DNA of 64,000 nt from Neodontobutis hainanensis (lineage: Eukaryota > Chordata > Actinopteri > Gobiiformes > Odontobutidae). Shown one piece after another: positions 24,201 through 38,518 of the stretch. Both the position numbers and the translations under genes were made by a program. The notes under the pieces were generated by a model. That model was given only the letters and a program-made list of their open reading frames with translations, had not been told where the DNA came from and made no database searches. Where the stretch lies: positions 11,038,501 to 11,102,500 of the forward strand of contig JALDNG010000022.1 in NCBI GenBank assembly GCA_024349245.1. Direction: 5' to 3'. Position 1 is the first letter of the stretch; each line of letters starts with the position of its first letter.

Positions 24201-27200
24201 TTCGATCCAACACATAGTAGATCTATTATATTTGAATCTACCCTTCAGTTGTTCTGTATGCGTTTGTAAAGTTTCAAAATCACATTAAAATTGACAAATG
24301 ACAGATTGAACCGAGCATTTTCTAAGCTTATAATTAATAAATAATTTAAATGTATATTAGATCATTTTATATTTTTACATAATAATCAAATTGTGAAGTG
24401 ATATAATATTCCATTACGACAAAATGTCCCATGGTTGCCTCATAACATATTGACGTGCAGTATTTCCACCAACTCGAACTAAACGGCCTTACTTTCCACC
24501 ATATAAATATTCTGATGTCCTGTCCATATTCTCCATACTACTGTCACTCAGGTGAAAGGCCATTACCTTTCATTTGTCTCCACACTGTGTAAACTTGTTG
24601 TCACATGTGACACCACAGTCTACTAGACTAGAGTATGAATTTTTCCATCGATGACTGCCTGTCTGCTTCAGTGTCTGTCTGTTCGGCTCAGTCAGTTAGG
24701 TCATGGTGATGTTAGGCTGAGTCATAAATCTGCAGTCAGCGCTGACATTCAAGTTTTTTTTCGGTTAAGTAGAGGAGGTGCTGAATGGTGATAGATCGTC
24801 ACTAGACACAGACAGTAGCTGCCTGTGACAGAGGCGGTGGGGTTCACTGGTGGTAACGAAGGAGTGAGAAGGGGTGTAGGGTTGCAGGGAGGGAATGGAG
24901 CTAGAGGGAAGAAATAGAAAGTTGTGTTTGTGAGAGGGGTGGGGCTGTCGGTTGGTCTTAAGGTGTTTTATGCCTAGCATTTGGCAATTCTTGCTAAATG
25001 CTCGGCCAGTGGAGAATGCCTGGAGGAGTATATCCCCCCAGCTCAAACCCCACAAAACTCCAGAGAACAAGCCTCTCTTCTCCCACATATTCACACACCT
25101 CCTTGTGCCTGGAATCCATCTTTAAATGTGTGTGAGATTCTCCAGAGCCACCCACCACCAGCTCTTCTACCTCCACTAGTCCCAGCATTGCTCTGTGTCT
25201 GGAACACACAAGCCTAAGACTCCAACATGACCAACAGCTCGCTGCTCACCAAATATAGCGTATAGAGTAAAGCGATCTTCTACACACTCACGTCACATTA
25301 GTTCTGCTTTAAGAATCAATAAATTTTATATGTGGCAAAATATTACGGAAAATATAATAAACTGTTGAAGCAAAATTGTATTTGTCCTTTTTGTTTTGGG
25401 TACAAAAATAATGATTCAAGTGACACACATTTGTTTTGTATTTATTTGAAATATAATTTCTGGCATATGCAAATTAAAATAAAACTAAGCATGATTACAT
25501 AATTACATTTCAAACAATGATAGATACTGTGTTTGGGAATTTTACAAGATGAGGACAACCACCTTAATATGTAAAAACAGTTGATTTCAAATAATTAAAT
25601 TCACCTAAATTCAATTAAATTTATCATTTACTCATCGAACAGTCATATATATAGTCCTATATATATATTTTTTTTCTGTTTTCAAAGAAAGAGAGACAAC
25701 AGTGGCATGAGAAGAGCTGAACAAAGGACGAAGGAGGTTAGCACGGGTCTGGCAGGGTCTCACAAGGTATAAACTTGAGAAATTTCCATGGGGCAGTAAA
25801 ATGTCTGCCACTTTATTTATTAAGTTTTTAATGTGTGCCAGGTGCTACTGGGACATTCTCATGAACACTTTATTCTTCTCTTTAGATGGAATTTGTATGT
25901 ATGTGTTTATTTTAGGTAGCACTGGGAACAAAATAAAAGTGAAATCCAAAACAGATTGGAAAGTGTTTTGGACTAAATATGCTCAGGAGTTACAAGAATT
26001 TAACTTGTTCAGAGTACTGGTCAGTGTCAGAAACATTTTTTTTATTTTTTTTTTATGATTAAAGTAAAGAAAAGATCAGTTGCAACATTCTACAAAATCT
26101 CAGCTTTCTGAATGTTCCTAGCGCTAATCTCAACTCCCGGCAGTCATTTCAACATGGCTGTATACAGTTTTACTGCTGCCATTCATAGACATGGTAACCC
26201 TGAACCGACAAACTGGACCCAAATGACTTGCACTATAAAACAACAGGGTAGAAAAATAAACCTGCTCAATAGGTTTTGTAAAACCCAACCGTAGCTGTAA
26301 AACACAGCTCTGTCGATTTATTAATGTTGACGTTTCGGTCATAGGAAAGGTTTCTGTGTACTGTGTCGGTTTATACCCAGCCAGTACTTATGCCGTGACA
26401 TACAGACAATTTCTAGAGGCCCGGTAAATTTTTAATTAAATACTGACCAAATTTTATACTTTCTAATTTTATCTAATCTTCTTGTTGTAATTTATTTTAT
26501 TTTGTTATTTAGAATTAAATCTTTTTTTGTGTTTGTATCAGAGTCCATTGCAACAATTAATTTAAGAAGTATTTTAAAGGTTTAATGTATTTTTTTTCTA
26601 CAATATTTAAACACAATTAAGATATATATAAATATTTTCTTAGGTTCATATAAACAATTAGAATGAAACACTACTATAACACACAGAAGTTTTTTTTTTA
26701 TTTTTTTATTTGCTCTATAGGGACAATAGCACTAAGGAAACTTAAACTATATATTAGTATTTTGTAACATGGTTAGAAGAGAATAATAATTACAAAGACA
26801 TAACATTATAAGACATTTAATAAATAATAGATTTTAAATAAATAAATTATAGCTACTAAAGGTTACAATGGAACCTTTAAGCAAAGACTTAACCATGAAA
26901 CAAATCAACCAAATGGCGAGACTCTAAAGTGTTACTGTGGGTTATTAGCAGGACAGTGGCCACAGCCACACTTGACACAGGTGTATATACATCAGGTCAC
27001 GAACTTTTATGTGTGTTGGCAGGAAATAACTTCAGAAACTTTTACGTTTTGACACACGCCCATTTACAAGGAAGGCCTATTGTCTAGCAGCGTGTCTCAC
27101 CATTCCCTGAACTGAAATATATACTTTGTTTCCGGTGTACAGTGTCTGTGCCTACACTTGAATAAATTAACGAGAGGAGTCATTTTTCAGATTTTACTCG

Positions 27201-28229
27201 GTTTATGGGCAGATGGGATTGTCCGTTCTCTAAACTCGGTAAAATGTAAGAAAAGTAGGCTATTAATAGACTAATATAATACCGTATATTCCGCTAAGGG
27301 TGTGCTACCGGTGCGCTGAAGAAAATATGACATTATAAAGACACTTGGAAAAGTGGAAGACTTAAAAAAAAAGATAAAAAGTAGATGCCGTGACAGATGT
27401 CCAGTTCTAAAATATTTTGCGGAAGAGGAAATGGGCACTACAGGTCAATAGTCATAAAGCTTAAGGAAGACCATTCCAGTGTGTGCGTCTGGAAAAACAA
27501 ACTGCACTAAGCATTACAAAGATGAGACACTTGAACAAGTAATACATGTAAGTGCAAACAGAGCACTTTAAACGTACTTTTGAGAGGAAAAAAGTCAGTT
27601 TCACGGAAGGGTTGTTTGATTCCTCATTGCGTCCGACTTGGCAACACACTGGAGCCACATACTTTTACGCACGACGTCTTATTTTATTTTTTTTGTCCTC
27701 GTGTGCGTAATAGCCTCTGAAAGACAGCTTACACAAAAGTTACCACATCAACTGAACAACTAAGTTTGAAAAAAATACGAATAAATGAGGGGAAAATAAC
27801 AAAAAAATCAAAACAAATAAAGACCACAGTACAAACTCCTGCGCTCTAACTCTTTCGATTAGAAGTGATCCGCGGGGGGGCGCTGTGTGTCCATCACTGC
27901 ACATGGACTCCGAGCTCAAATTGGGAAAGACGGTGAGAGCTGCAAGGAATAAATTTACGTCTAAAGAACTTCACTGACATGTCTGCGGAATGTTTTTAAA
28001 TATAGTATAGAAAGTAAAACACACACACACAAAATAAATCACGTCTATGTTGTTTAAAACTTACTGTAAACCAAATAAAGACATAATAATCAATGGTCGT
28101 TTGATTAGGTGCATAGTTCATGAAGATTTAAACCACCTCTTGTGTAAACTAATGCTTATGTTTTATTTTAATCGTGAACGTGTGCCTAAATGACAGTGAA
28201 GGTGGACATGTTTTGCATAGCAGCTGCTA
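21231..28229. other. upstream flank of ephb3, no gene recognised
   Basis: AT-rich stretches with T- and A-runs (22682-22698 and around 26035-26055) alternate with unique sequence. None of the ORFs shows a domain. Distal regulatory elements of ephb3 could lie here, but none can be identified from sequence alone. Confidence 0.55.
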
Positions 28230-28926
28230 CAGGGTAACCCCTCCTCCCCTCCTCCCCGTGCCCCGTGCTCTCTCTCCTCTCCTCTCCTCGCTCCTCGCTG
28301 TGCCTCCGTGTGCTTCATTCCAACGCACCACACCGAGCGAAGCGGACGTTTCTCCACCGCAGCAACAGAAGAAACACACAGAAACACACAGAGGACTCAT
28401 TCGCTCAGGGAATACCATCTCTCTGCAATTCAACCTTGGCGCGTTTGTTGCATTTCTGGAATAACTTGCTCTACGGACTAAAAACATGGTCTGCCACCTA
28501 CGCGGCTACATCTGCGTGTGCCCCGACCACTGACTAACTCTGAAGGATCTTTCTCACACAGACATAAGTGGGACTATTCTCCTGGATGGTAACCACATAC
28601 TGGACTATACAGCTCCGTGAAAGAACTGGGAGCCCTCCATTTACCACACATAGTCTGTGCTTTTAAACTGACACATTGGAGCGCACTGAAAAGACAGAGA
28701 GGCTGGTTCTATTCACGCTGTCGGGTTTAATTTTCACCTGGGACACTAACACCGAGGTGAATGGGGCTGGTGTTGGGAGCCTGACACAGTGGTGGGACAC
28801 AGCAGTGGGACTCGGACAGGACTGTGTGCGCGGTTTGGGAAAACGGATCCTCTTCACCAAGGATTGTATTCCCTACTCTTTATGTCCTGGCTCTATTTAC
28901 ATGTCCGAGCTGCTCGCTTTATGACA
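28230..28926 (+). promoter_or_regulatory. ephb3: ephb3 promoter and 5' UTR region, CpG-rich, with upstream ORFs
   Basis: The sequence turns CpG-rich here in an otherwise AT-leaning region. It starts with a pyrimidine tract of CTCC and CCTCT repeats at about 28238-28308, a common setting for a TATA-less start. I see no clear TATA box, and the transcription start cannot be fixed from sequence. Between this tract and the chosen ATG are three short out-of-frame upstream ORFs at 28486-28533, 28586-28666 and 28761-28784, plus the in-frame ATGs at 28882 and 28921. Promoter assignment is inference from position and composition. Confidence 0.55.
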
Positions 28927-28984
28927 ATGGATTACTTTCTGCTTTTATGCAGCCTCTTGCTGCCCGCAGTGTCCGCCGTAGAAG
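28927..28984 (+). CDS. ephb3: ephb3 exon 1: start and signal peptide
   Basis: The exon encodes MDYFLLLCSLLLPAVSAVE and ends on the first base of a Glu codon, followed by the donor gtaaga at 28985. The short hydrophobic core (FLLLCSLLLP) and small residues before VEE fit a signal peptide cleaved near the Ala-Val junction. I chose ATG 28927 because it has A at -3 and G at +4. Two other in-frame ATGs lie upstream, at 28921 (adding Met-Thr) and 28882 (adding 15 residues), both with T at -3. The frame stays open to the left, so the longest conceptual protein could start further upstream. Confidence 0.9.
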
Positions 28985-31900
28985 GTAAGATATTCTTTAT
29001 TTCTGTACAGCTTTTCCAATAAGCGAACCTTGCCTCGAAAGACTGCTCCCCGCGGGGTGAGGCTCACAGCATAATTTATCTTATACTGATCTATACAGAA
29101 AAAGTCTGTGACTGTAGCTGTATCTCTTTAGTTTCAGTAATGGCATTATAGGCTTTTCCCATTGAAGCGCACGGGTCTTTGCAGACCGTAATACACAACT
29201 GATATGCGCGTCAAACAGAGCTCATACATTTCAATTAAACTTGTGTATTCCTTTCTTGTTCCCGACTACCACAACACTCTTTCTGACACTTCGGAGGAAA
29301 TTAGCCGAACTGTGTACGAGGCTCTTCAGGGAGTCCCGACCCCAGAGCCCCCCCCGCAAAGTACAAACCCTAAAATGCACCGAGTCGGCCGCGTGTATTT
29401 CTGTCCCATACCTCCGCTTGACCTGTCACAGTGAAAGTGTTGTTATATTTAAATCGTTAGTTTCATTGTTTCATTAAATATTCACCGTGGAAATATTAGG
29501 ATTATAGACTACATGTCTGGTAATATTCAGTGATATCATTTATTGAAACACATCGTCCTTTGCATATACATTTTCTTTTGCATTTTATGAGTTGACATAT
29601 CAAATGTACTTTTTTAAAAAAAAACTTAACTGATTCCCATTTACTATGTTGAGGATTTTTTCCCCATATCATTTTGTGATATAATGTCTGTAAAATAACT
29701 AGAACGAGAGGCTGAAAAGGGCCTAAAGCTTGTGTGAGTCCAGGAGCTATAGTGTGATGCCAATAAGAAAGTAGGACGATTGTGCCACTGGCACAAAACT
29801 CTTGCTTTCTACTTGTCTGTGTTTCTATTTCTCTTGGCGACATGTGTGAATATTGTTGTTTTTTTTTTTTTTTTAAGAAGTAAAGCTCTGTCTGTCTTAC
29901 GACATGAAGTAGGTTATCTTTTTGGCAACTTTTTACAGTTTGTATTTGGAGGCATGGGGAAATAAAAGGCAAGGCGGTTTGCAATAAACTCTACAATGGG
30001 GGAAAGGTTTATTGCTTGTTATCTTTTTTAATTCATTGATAAAATCCGCGTTGTTGTAGGAAGTATTGTTTGTGGTAAGTGGCACTTTAACGCAGTGCAG
30101 TATCTTCTAACTTTTAACGTCTTGGTCTTAATTTAAGACAGCACCCGTAGTGTTGCGCCGTTGCCCGGCGGAGTGAAAGGAGATCTCACTGCTTCGTGAA
30201 CTCCTAAGTCAACATTTTGGTTTGAACTGTTTTTCACACAAACCACACTGTCGTTTCCTTTGTCCGGTCCCAGCAGGCAAAACACATACTGACGCTGGAA
30301 GTTAAAATAATCTAGCGCTTATCTTATCAAACCTGTTGTTTTATTCTTATCTTTCGATAACACAACGACCAGTTTGGATTGGGGTCTTTATACCCGCTTT
30401 TGACAGCTTTTAACAACTTTTGATCAGTGAAAATATTAAATTAATTATCAGCAATGCATTTTATTCCACAAATTACTGCCTCTAATACATTCTACTTCTA
30501 TATTGTACTGGAGGATCAATGACCTCATAGCACCCAAAGGTCGGCGGACCCCATTAGGGAACCAGCGCCTATGGGTAAAATGGAGGGGAGCTGTGCGTAA
30601 ATGTGATGTGCAGAAACAGACCTGAGGAGACGCACTGAAGAGGGAGAACTCTGTTGCGCGTGACGTGTGCGCACAGCTCTCCCTTGTTTGTTTCCTTCAT
30701 CAAAACTAATCCAAATCCCAATTTTGCTCTGGCTGGGAGAAGGTATCCTCTGCCGTGAATACAACCTGTTGATTTATAGAAAAGGATTTTTTTTTAAACT
30801 TTATTTTACATAGAGATGAGCGTCCTGTTTAGGAACGTCTCTCGGCCCATTACTGTAGCCTACGCCTGTCCCGTGCCCGGTTCGTAATCACCCTGGAGGG
30901 ACTACGGATGAAGTCCTGGTTTTTGTTTCTCTTCAGTCTCTAGTTGTTTTGTTTATTTTTTTTTTCTTACTTGAACTACTTTAATGGAAACTTTAACGGT
31001 CCTTTTTTCATGTCACACTATGCTTTACTTTTAATTAATTCATGAAGCGATATTAACTAAAGCTGCAAACAGGCATGATTTTTTTTGTATTTTTTAAATA
31101 TATATTTAACGTTTATTTCAATGTATTTCAATTTATTAAGATGCTTTTGTCATATTACAACTCATAGTTACCATTTTTACATTTATCATTCCTTTACATC
31201 GGAATAAACTTGCTTAGTAGGTGAAAAATGTGCCTAAATTAAAATGAATTAATATAAATGTATTATTTATATATATATATATATACACCCAGGCTACTTA
31301 ATGATCATGGCAAGTAAAGGTGTAATCCTCTGCGTCACAATAGTCCCAGAGAGCATGAGGCCTTGAACTTGCAGCTGGTGTCAGTGGCAGGAGACAAATT
31401 GCGTCGATGACAGTGGCGCGTACCGAGGCGGCAGGTTACTCTTCAGTGTGAGTGACCTGAAGAAAGAGAACAAGCTTAGTCTCCTTTCATTCATAGTGGA
31501 GTCAATTGATGCTATAATTCGGTCAAATCAGACACTTAGGAAGTTTAAGACTTCATTTTTTAAATTTTTTTTGACAATCATATCAGCAGGTCAACAGCAT
31601 AAACGACATTAGGTCCTGTTATCGCTTCACCCACAATTCCACATTCCCCATGAAGCTGATTAACTTTCACCTGAAACAACTTTCCAACTAAACTGGGACA
31701 AATTGTCTTTTATTATCTCAGACCAGGATTCCCCACTGACTCTGGCTCTTCTGTTTATGGCTGCGTATGTCGTGAAATGGCCGCGCAAAAGCAGGCCCTT
31801 TGAAGCGCACATGTTTATGCTTTTATGTGGGTGAGATCACACCTCCGTAGGAGTTTTCCTGTGCCTGCCTTTTGCAGTTGGCAACTTGCTCATTAATATC

Positions 31901-34900
31901 TGCCTCCCTTTACTTTGTGGCTTTTTCTGTTTGTAAAAGAGGTTCTTATTATTTAGCCCATACCTACGTAAAGCGTAATGAGTGATAGTAGATAAAAATG
32001 ACGTTGTGCTTGAATAAGAATTGTATTATTAACAATTGGTGACAATTACACAAAGAACAGTACCATATGGTTTACTTATGCCTGAGTAAAGTTAGAGCCT
32101 ATCTTAACAATTCTCACAATCTGTGTTTGTTTTAAGTGGACATTTCTATATTGGATGTGGAATACAGAGTCTTGCTAAATTCCTATTATTCTCTAGGCCA
32201 TGTGTCCATTTGGTCGTGGCAGCAGGCCTTCATGTGCCAGGCGTTATTTATGAGCGCTGCAGCAGCCTGTGTGGCCCGAGCCCCACTCACACGCACACAA
32301 TGCCGCCCCCGCGCAACACTACGTTTAAGTTAACTTCAGGAGCTCCTCTGCATAAATTCACCAGCAAATCACTGAGCAAATGTACTTAAGGTCACAATCC
32401 AAGTGACAAAAGGCGCCATTAGTGATCCTATGGTGGCAATTACACTCAGCATTCAGGGAGGAAACTGCGCTAAAGAGAGACTCAATTTGCAATATAAAGG
32501 CAAAGACATTGTACAAATGGAACTTGCTGAGGTCGGCAAAACGATGCTGTGTTATTCATTCGGTTTTATTTGAGTTTTACAAATAATTAAAATAGTATTT
32601 TAATTAAGAAATAACAATGGCGTCGTAAAATGTGCTCAAATTTAATTCAGTCCCAGAACTAACTTGCATCATTTGGGGCAGTGTTGTCATATCAGCAATA
32701 AAATGTAAATGTAAATGTAAATTCTAATTAAATAAAGCTACTAACAATTACAGCATTACACCAAAACCCATAGAATGGACTCATTATTATTTATTATACA
32801 GTGGCTTTATTGGTATTGTTTGATGGTGATATTCAGACTATTTTATGAGGCATAATATGTCAGCCTACAGCATTGTACCATACTTTTATTATGCATTCTA
32901 GTTGAATTGTTTGTGCTTTACAGCTAAGTGTTTGCCAGCCTATTTCACTGTAGATATGTCACTGCAAAGTTTACAATTTAAAAAAAGCTTGCTGTGAAAA
33001 TGTATGTATTAAAAAAAAAAAATAAACATATAGAGATACAATTTAAGGAAAGGGATAAAATCAACAGAAGCATTGCTCTGTAACTGAGGCCAAACTAGTC
33101 GGCAAAATAACGCTTGTTGAGTTACATTGCAGCCTGATTCATAAGGCATCTTCGTAGATCCCATGACAAACTGCCGAAGTCTATGTTGGTCTTGACACTG
33201 ATTTCACCGTTTGTAGGTAACTATGATGATGCCAGATTTCTTCTAGTCAATAAAACTGGCAATATACCACATTTATTATTAGCAGGGCGGTTCAAGACAC
33301 AGAGGCTGTGTATGCTGACCTCGCTTGAGATCCAGGCAATACTCATTTGGTCATATACTAGACAGCCATTTTGAACAGATGCACAGTCACTTATGGTCCA
33401 GATTGGCACAGAGTGTTCAGGGCGAAGGGGCAGAGGATGACGACATGTTGAGTGTCGAGTGGGATAAAATGTGGGAAAGAACTGTGTTGGGGTAATATCT
33501 TTGATGTATGTGGGCCGACTAGAGCCAAGAGCCAGAGAACAGTTGACTGACTTTACAGATGCAACATGCCTGCAGGACACCTCATGGGCACCTACTGTTA
33601 GTTTATGGCTCAAATGGTGGGACGGAAAGATTCACAGAGCTGAAATTTCCCATGTCAGCAAGCAACAGCCATGTCAGTACCAGCCCTTAGCCCAGTACAG
33701 TTAGTAAAGAAATTGTGAGAATAGCTGAATGAGGGACAGACAAACTAACGTCTACAATATAGCATTATCTGAGATCATAATTTGCCTTTGTCCTCAAATA
33801 ATTTAAATCTGCGCTTCAGTAAACACTATGTCCTACAACAAATTAAAACTGCACAAATAAGTTATTTACATTACCTGGCATTTATCAGCAACAATGTGTT
33901 AATTCATCCAGAATTTACCGGAAGACTAATCTGACAAGCAAACCCTAATAAAAAATATATTACATCTAAATAAGCCTGGCATTCTGGAGGCGTTCCAAAG
34001 CAGTATGTTTCCAGCATGTCTGCGTGGCATGTTTTCTGCACACATTGGATGGTGTGCAGGTCATCTTGGCGTCCGACAGAGGGGCCTTGTGAGATGGCAG
34101 GTCTGGGACTCACAGTGTGGAGAGCAGAAGGGGAAAGCCAATGTGTCTGGGCCTGCCCACTGCAGCAGACACATTGCTGCTGTCTGTACTCAGCCGAGCA
34201 GAAAGAAGAGAGGGAGAAATATACTCTGAGGCAAAGGGGAGCTAGATGGGTGGTACATCGAGGAGTGGGTGCCTGCATTTAGTGTGTGAGCGAATGTTTG
34301 TGTGTTTGTTTCTGGGTCAATTCTTCTGCACAGAATAATATAAAATGTCTTTATACAGAGTCAGACTGCATTAGACTTTTGTTTGAAGGCCTGCCAACAA
34401 TACCAGCAATTGCCAGAAATGCATGGTTAGATATTTCTTTGTGGCTACATGACTGGTCATTACTCAACTGTATTAATGGTCTTTGAAATACTGATTAAAT
34501 GTTTGACAGAAAATTAATGGCTTTAGAAATGATGTTTTATAGCCTCTGTCCACCCTGGACTTTTACCGTATAAAATAAATTTCTATGTCAAAACTCAGAG
34601 TGATATATGTCCATTGTGGATGTGACCCTTATCCACAGATTGTGACTGAATCTTGTATTACCACATTGGGTGGAATCCCCAAGGCCAATCTTTTTTCCCT
34701 TCTTAACAATAGCTTTTCTAACACAATCAAGCTCCAGGGGTTTTTATTCCTGCAGCAAATAAAAATACACAGATGGAGGATGTGTATATTTAAAGAATCC
34801 AACTGTGTGACTTTCCACAGCTCATTGACATTCATAAACACAAACAGCGTAGACCTGCCCTGGTCTTAAACATAGTCAGACATGGTCATGGTGTTTCAGC

Positions 34901-37900
34901 AACATACCTTCAATATAGCCAGTCAAAGATAAGACAATTTATGGGTCTGCAAAAGTCTTTATTTCTCTCAAGCCGCAAAAGGGTTGACCCTTGGAATTAG
35001 TAAAGGGCTAGACTTTCCCAGAGTCACTTTTGATCCACCACAGGGCCTCCTGCCACCATCTTCTTTATACGCAACAGATTCTTGTAACATATTTTCTGCT
35101 GATGGAGCAGAAAAAGCTCTTTGATATTTGTCTATTAGGAAATAGCCAGTTACAAGTGCCTTGTGATTGGATGCTGCTGTAAAACACTCTGCCTTGAGGG
35201 GGAAGAAAGGCTGTATCACCTGGTTTTGAGTCTTTGCTGGTCTTGTTAAAAAGAAGAAAAGAAAGGCAGCCAAGGGGGAATTGAGGAGGGATGTTTCTTT
35301 GTTGAGTTGATCTGGAAAAAATGATGATGCGCACAAAGCGTTTTCTCCTTTAAACAAGAAAAGAAAAATAATTAATTTCAGAATAGTTTAAGTTCTTAGA
35401 AAGCAAATGTCTGATGGTCTAGTTTTAATAAAAACACAACAAATTTTGTTCTGGTTCTTGTAAGAGCTCTGTGTTGTTTTACTTTCAACTTCTACTCATC
35501 CATCGTCAAAACCTCTTGCCATCTGCAGTTCATTTACACTTCAAAAGCTACAGAAACCAACTTTTTATGAACTATTTCCCATTTTATTTTTTTGTCTCTT
35601 GGAGATTTGCCGCAAGTTTTCTCATTCATATTATTTCCCTTTGAACATCTTGAAAATCCACTTAACATACACACTGTGAAGCCATCATATCTCAGTGGCA
35701 GCAGCTCCAATCACACATGACCTTTTGTCATGATATTTAGACAGTCCCCATGGTTGCACGCTGCAGCCTCCTGGAGCTACCACCAGCTGTGTGGAGCACT
35801 TGTTTAACCTCTGAGTTAAAATGGCATATCCATGATTTTAATGTCAAATAAGTGTAAAATTTTAAGTACAATAATGCACGATCAAGGATAGAAGCAAGAC
35901 AAGAATTTACAAGAACAAATGTGAACGTGCAAACCCTTATTTATGACTTTGTAAACACCTGTCCTTTTGGGAGGAGTGTAAAGTTTGAAGAGGTGTGAAT
36001 GTGGGAGTGTTGTTTCACGCAAGCAGAAAAAAAAAATAAGCAACTTTGTGGATTGGCATCAGTTTGAGTTATTTTAAGTAGCTCCAAAATGATCCCACTT
36101 GTCTGCAACTATTTGAGTAAATTATGCTGTATTAATTGCTGCATAGATACCCTTAATAGTCAAATCCTTTAATGAGTTTCTCTGCGAGCATGTTAAAACA
36201 GCCTATTTTACATTTGTGCTAGCTACATGGAAATTGTTAGCTGTGATGTACCAGGGATTTGACAAAAAGACTAATTGCAGGAAGTCAGATGAAAGCGGTG
36301 GACAATGTACGCCGCTGACCCCCTCCTCCTGTGCCAATTCAGGCCATAAACGGCCTCCCTTTCCCCCCCTCTTACGCCTTATGGAAATTCCATTTTGACC
36401 TCTCAACTCTCTCCCACACACACGCTTAGCACACATGAAGGAGCGACGGTTGCTCAATCACACGCACACACACATTACCTCTTCCCCATACAAAAAAAAA
36501 AAAATACCCACCTTTTACTTTTAAGGGTCAGAGCTTGTGAGTACTCGCTCTTCTGCTAATGAATCAATCAGCCACTTCCATTCATTTGGATGCTGTCAGA
36601 CCCCATCGATCAGCCCTTTTTCGCCGTGTCCCAACAGAGCAGCGGGGGGCTTAGAGATTGAGAGCTGGAGTAGGGTCGTGAAAAATCCAGACAGTTCAAA
36701 GACATTTCTTATCCACTTTGGTCTCCAAGAAATATTGCAAGTAACAGCGTGCATGCATGTGGGTGAAATGAAAGAGATAAAGGGGATTAAAAAAAAAAAA
36801 AAGATGAAGAAGGCAAGACGTTTTCTCCTGGAGTTTATACAAGGGATTTGACCTTACTTTTACCTTTATGAGGCTGGCACATTAGGAAGTGTAAAGTTTG
36901 GCGTCACAGGAAGATGAGCCGGTTGGTGGATTTTTGCCAAGTGGAGGCTTATTCACTCCCAGGAATGCCCCGTGATTCCATGATGCATTAACTGCCCAAC
37001 TCTGTAGTTTCAGCATCTACTTTTGGCTTTAGGTGAGTGAGGCACTTGGTGGGTCCAACTCTCACTATGCACCATTTCCAACACCCACTGTGTCAAAGTC
37101 GAATAGGATATCTGTTATTAAAGCACCACAAAGTAGGATATGTTTGTGTATTTAGTGTTGTGTATATTCTTGACAATTGGTTTCAAAAGATGTTGAGTGA
37201 AGCAACTATTCATATTTGAGTATTCGTGTACATGAAGTCAATCTGGGCAGAGAAACTTATACAAATTTAGACATGGACATTTGCCACCAATATTTTATCC
37301 CACTGTCTGTTTCCACACTGTGGTTTGCTGCCATGCAAATAAAAACATTAGAAGACAGAATGAATGATATAATTTTTATGTATCATAATCATTTGCTCTT
37401 TTTTGTTGTTTTGTTTGCCTTACACATACTCAAATTATCAAAAAATCTCACTGACAACCTTTACTATTGAGTGACATGCTTTCAAGCTTGTTTGCAGCAT
37501 TTGTTCACATTTGGAACAATTTACTTTTGGTACTTTAACGGATTGTATTAATGCAATATATTCCTTTACTATTTGAAGTCTGGGCCTGGAGTTGCAGGGT
37601 CAGTTTTATTTAATCGGATTCCCCTAACTTTGTGCCCCTATGTGTATTGTCTCATTCAGTCTAGCTGCTGGCATAGAACCTGCTCTTTAAAATAATAGGT
37701 CGGATTGAAGGAAAACCCATTAGCAAACAAAGACTCCTTTTACATGCTGTTTATTCTCCCTTTCTACCCCACCCTAGTCTCCTTTTTGGTCTTTAGTTTG
37801 GGTCTATGATCTTTCCAACTCCATCTCTTTAACTGCCATTACCATCTTTTGTTCTTTCATCCCATCCATTTTCTTAATTATTCTGCACTGTGTCTTACTA

Positions 37901-38445
37901 CAGCTCCCTCCTCTGTGACCCCAGCTTATCATGATTACAGTTGGTCTTAATTGTAGTATTATTTTTCTCTCTGTGTCATCACATGCCATTTCGATATCAA
38001 AACCCTAACAACAACTACACAGATGCTATTGGTCTTGACATTCTCGATGACTTCTTCTATTGAATGAGAGTGTAATGTTTCACACAGTAACACGCTAAGA
38101 AACAGTTCTTTCTAATTCCACTAACTGAAATGCTATCCTTTGTCTCATGTAAGCCAAGTGTGATTAAGTATACAAAAGTATAAAACATGTATGTATTTAT
38201 GTCCCAATAGAAAATATATTTACAGAAAAAGGCCTTAAAAAAGAGATCAAAGTCAACTGGAAGGCTGCAACACAATACACTGCTTTAGGTGGCATGGGGG
38301 AATCTAAGTGTGAGAAACTCGAGGTGTCAAGGTCTTAAATACCTGAGATGGACACCTTGGAGCGTGAAAACAATGGGCAGATACACAAAAGTTTGAGCAA
38401 GAACACAAACTAGGGTCAGATAACCCTGGGCCAGATGGGACTGCA

Positions 38446-38518
<73 letters not shown>

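Noticed and set aside
29502..29984. 160-codon minus-strand ORF in ephb3 intron 1
   Set aside because: It spans a T-run and encodes a Lys tract, with no recognisable similarity.
33221..33613. 130-codon minus-strand ORF in intron 1
   Set aside because: It has no recognisable similarity, no splice sites in frame, and a length consistent with chance.
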